From Motiliproteus sp041586735 (GTDB lineage: Bacteria; Pseudomonadota; Gammaproteobacteria; Pseudomonadales; Balneatricaceae), in contig JBFGZQ010000001.1 of assembly GCA_041586735.1 (NCBI GenBank), positions 248,001 through 312,000 of the forward strand: DNA of 64,000 nucleotides. Direction: 5' to 3'. Position 1 is the stretch's first letter, and each line of letters begins with the position of its first letter. The position numbers and the translations under genes were made by a program. A model generated the notes under the pieces. The model searched no databases and was not told where the DNA came from. It worked only from the letters and a program-made list of their open reading frames with translations. Positions 62,065-64,000 of this stretch are shown here, piece by piece.

Positions 62065-64000
62065 ATGGATAAGCGCGTAGCGATCATTGGTTGCTCTTTT
62101 CGGCTTCCAGGGACCAGCCCTGAGAAGATTTGGAATGACTTGCTAACACAAAAGGATTTGGTGACCGAGGTTGATGATCAGCGTTGGTCAAAGAGGGCCT
62201 ACCTGCATCCTAGTAAAACCCATCCCGGTACCAGCCACAGCTTTGCGGCCGGTAGTGTCGGCGATATCAGCGGTTTTGATGCCAATTTTTTCGGTATTTC
62301 GCCACGCGAAGCCGCGGCGATGGATCCGCAGCAGCGGATGCTGTTAGAGCTGAGCTGGGAGGCGATAGAGAGTGCCGGTATCGCGCCTTCAGCGCTGCGC
62401 GGCAGTGACTGCGGTGTCTTTATTGGCATCTCCAGCACCGATAATGCCTATAGAATCGCCGATGATCTGGCGACAGTTGCGGCGTCCAGCGGTACCGGCA
62501 ACGCCTTAAGCATCGCGGCTAACCGGCTCTCCTACGTGTTCGATCTGCATGGGCCGAGCATCGCTATGGATACCGCCTGCTCCTCGTCGCTGGTGGCGTT
62601 TCACCAGGCCTGCCAGTCGATTCGCAGCGGCGAAACGACTCAGGCGCTTGCCGGGGGGATCAGTCTTCACCTACACCCCTACGGTTTTATCACCTTCTCC
62701 AAGGCCAGCATGCTGTCTGAGAAGGGGCGTTGCCAGGTGTTTGATGCGGCCGGTGACGGTTATGTGCGCTCCGAAGGTGGCGGTCTGTTCCTGCTCAAGG
62801 ACTATGAGTTAGCCGTTGCCGATGGCGATCCTATCTGCGCGGTGGTGGCAGGCTCGGCGGTGAATACCGATGGTAGCAAGGCGGGCTTGACGATCCCCAA
62901 TCCTCAAGCCCAGATCCAGCTGTTAAGCCGTGCGTACCAGCGAGCGGGTATTGCCCCGGATCAGATCGATTATATCGAAGCCCACGGCACCGGCACGGCG
63001 GTCGGCGACCCCATAGAAACCCGCGCCATCGGGGCTGCGCTGGGGCAGGGGCGGCAGACGCCGCTGCCGATCGGCTCGGTAAAGAGTAATCTGGGTCATC
63101 TGGAGACCGCCTCCGGGGTGGCCGGGCTGATCAAGGCGATCTATAGCCTGAAACATCGCTGTGTGCCCGCCACCATCAGCATGAAAACACCTAACCCCAA
63201 GATCCTGTTTGACGACTGGAATATCCGGGTGCTGACCGAGAACTATCCGCTCCCGAGCGAGGGGCTGTTGACCATCGGGGTGAACTCCTTCGGTTTTGGC
63301 GGCGCCAATGCCCATGTGATCCTGCAGAGCCCGGAGGAACCCAGGCTGCCGGTAGTGGAGTCCACCTCGGTCTCTCCGTCAGAACCGGGGCATCTGTTGC
63401 CGCTGTTCCTGTCCGCTGCCGATGAGTCTGCGTTGCCGGCTGTGGCCGCTAAACTGCTCAGCCATCTGCAGCAGCACCCCGAACAATCCTTCTACGATAT
63501 CGCCTACAGCGCCCGATATCGCCGTGAGCAGCATCGCTGTGGCGCGGTGTTGTTGGCCGCCGATGCGCCCCAGGCCTGCACGGCACTCGAGGGTTTTCTG
63601 GAGGCTGATGGCGATAGCCCTTCAGCGGCTGCCAGCGATAACTCTGTGGCAGTGGTGAGCGGTCAGCGGTTGAGCTGCGTTGCGGGTCCCGTCTTTGTTT
63701 ATTCTGGCAACGGCTGCCAGTGGCACAGCATGGGCAAGGGGTTGCTGCAATCCTCGGCGGTGTTCCGCGCCGCGGTCGAGAGGGTAGATCAATATTTCCA
63801 AGCGCTGGCTGACTTTTCCCTGGTCGAGGAGTTACTGGGGAACAACGGTAGCGGGCGTTTTGGGCGGACCGAAATTGCCCAACCGGCGCTGTTCGCCCTG
63901 CAGGTGGGGATCACCGAGCTGCTGCGAGCGCAGGGCGTACAGCCCGTTGCCGTCACCGGCCATAGCGTCGGTGAGGTCGCAGCGGCTTGGGCCTGTGGCG
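62065..64000 (+). CDS. Type I polyketide synthase, N-terminal part (KS and start of AT)
   Basis: An open frame of at least 645 codons cut by the window end. The ketosynthase domain (about 1-425) has the catalytic Cys172 in DTACSSSLVA, His307 in EAHGTGTAVGDP and His345 in KSNLGHLETASG. An acyltransferase domain begins near 545 (VFVYSGNGCQWHSMGKGLL) and reaches its active-site Ser634 in GHSVGEVAAAW. There is no loading domain before the KS. The sequence VAIIGCSFRLPG is the normal KS start. The product cannot be told; modules may continue downstream. No strong ribosome-binding site is visible, and an extended -10-like TGGTATGAT lies at 62020-62028. It begins 136 bp after a tRNA terminator, a typical place for acquired clusters. 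Confidence 0.93.
   Translation, partial: MDKRVAIIGCSFRLPGTSPEKIWNDLLTQKDLVTEVDDQRWSKRAYLHPSKTHPGTSHSFAAGSVGDISGFDANFFGISPREAAAMDPQQRMLLELSWEAIESAGIAPSALRGSDCGVFIGISSTDNAYRIADDLATVAASSGTGNALSIAANRLSYVFDLHGPSIAMDTACSSSLVAFHQACQSIRSGETTQALAGGISLHLHPYGFITFSKASMLSEKGRCQVFDAAGDGYVRSEGGGLFLLKDYELAVADGDPICAVVAGSAVNTDGSKAGLTIPNPQAQIQLLSRAYQRAGIAPDQIDYIEAHGTGTAVGDPIETRAIGAALGQGRQTPLPIGSVKSNLGHLETASGVAGLIKAIYSLKHRCVPATISMKTPNPKILFDDWNIRVLTENYPLPSEGLLTIGVNSFGFGGANAHVILQSPEEPRLPVVESTSVSPSEPGHLLPLFLSAADESALPAVAAKLLSHLQQHPEQSFYDIAYSARYRREQHRCGAVLLAADAPQACTALEGFLEADGDSPSAAASDNSVAVVSGQRLSCVAGPVFVYSGNGCQWHSMGKGLLQSSAVFRAAVERVDQYFQALADFSLVEELLGNNGSGRFGRTEIAQPALFALQVGITELLRAQGVQPVAVTGHSVGEVAAAWACG

Overview
The window looks like a chromosomal segment of a gammaproteobacterium of the Pseudomonadales/Oceanospirillales kind. 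The evidence is the complete mraZ-to-secA division and cell-wall cluster, the pilDCB/pilA-nadC-ampD block, the thrS-infC-rpmI-rplT-pheST-ihfA-merR order, a Csy-type (I-F) CRISPR system, and proteins that read like their Pseudomonas relatives. No species can be named from the sequence. By eye the core genes are G+C-rich; the cas genes and the CRISPR leader are more A+T-rich.

Layout. 1-6089: the end of a type I-F CRISPR-Cas locus (3' end of csy2, csy3, cas6f, an A+T-rich leader) and a large array of 69 repeat positions and 68 spacers with an exact 60-bp period, the last repeat truncated. 6090-8305: a scar-like region with the C-terminal remnant of a MocR/PdxR-type regulator, a Yip1-family membrane protein, a MarR-like regulator and an interleaved inverted-repeat element. 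8306-11789: xerD, dsbC, a lone astB on the minus strand and a truncated M20-peptidase N-terminus. 12344-33393: the dcw cluster from its MraZ operator through mraZ, rsmH, ftsL, ftsI, murE, murF, mraY, murD, ftsW, murG, murC, ddlB, ftsQ, ftsA, ftsZ, lpxC and secA, with many ATGA-type overlaps, no ftsN-like addition and no murB. 33501-35728: argJ and a Nudix/ThiE-like fusion. 35828-41420: yacG, coaE, pilD, pilC, pilB on the minus strand and divergent pilA. 41421-43113: REP-type repeats with a RAYT transposase, a small membrane protein and a second REP family. 43138-48885: nadC, ampD and a Fur-controlled ferric-iron ABC transporter whose ATPase gene converges on its permease and binding-protein genes. 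49033-53710: rsmE, the lutABC lactate-oxidation operon (minus) and its divergent GntR/FadR-type regulator. 53919-61586: thrS, infC (with a non-canonical AUU start), rpmI, rplT, pheS, pheT, ihfA and a MerR-family gene. 61713-61885: two identical tRNA-Pro(GGG) genes in a 96-bp tandem duplication. 62065-64000: the start of a large type I polyketide synthase (KS then AT), cut by the window end.

How parts work together. The dcw genes make peptidoglycan precursors and the septal machinery in one transcription-coupled block; lpxC and secA follow. PilD processes PilA, PilB powers and PilC anchors the type IV pilus. FbpA/B/C import ferric iron under two Fur boxes. LutABC oxidise lactate under a FadR-like repressor whose palindrome lies between the divergent genes. 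The CRISPR array records repeated encounters with related phages: one spacer is duplicated, two spacers read as the same peptide with different synonymous codons, and three hit the same kind of low-complexity sequence.

No clearly new defence or mobile system was identified. The most unusual signals are the spacer families, the RAYT/REP cluster that has duplicated the pilA terminator, short tandem duplications at gene ends (in rsmE including the stop codon), the interleaved inverted repeats near 8 kb, and a PKS that starts just after duplicated tRNA genes.
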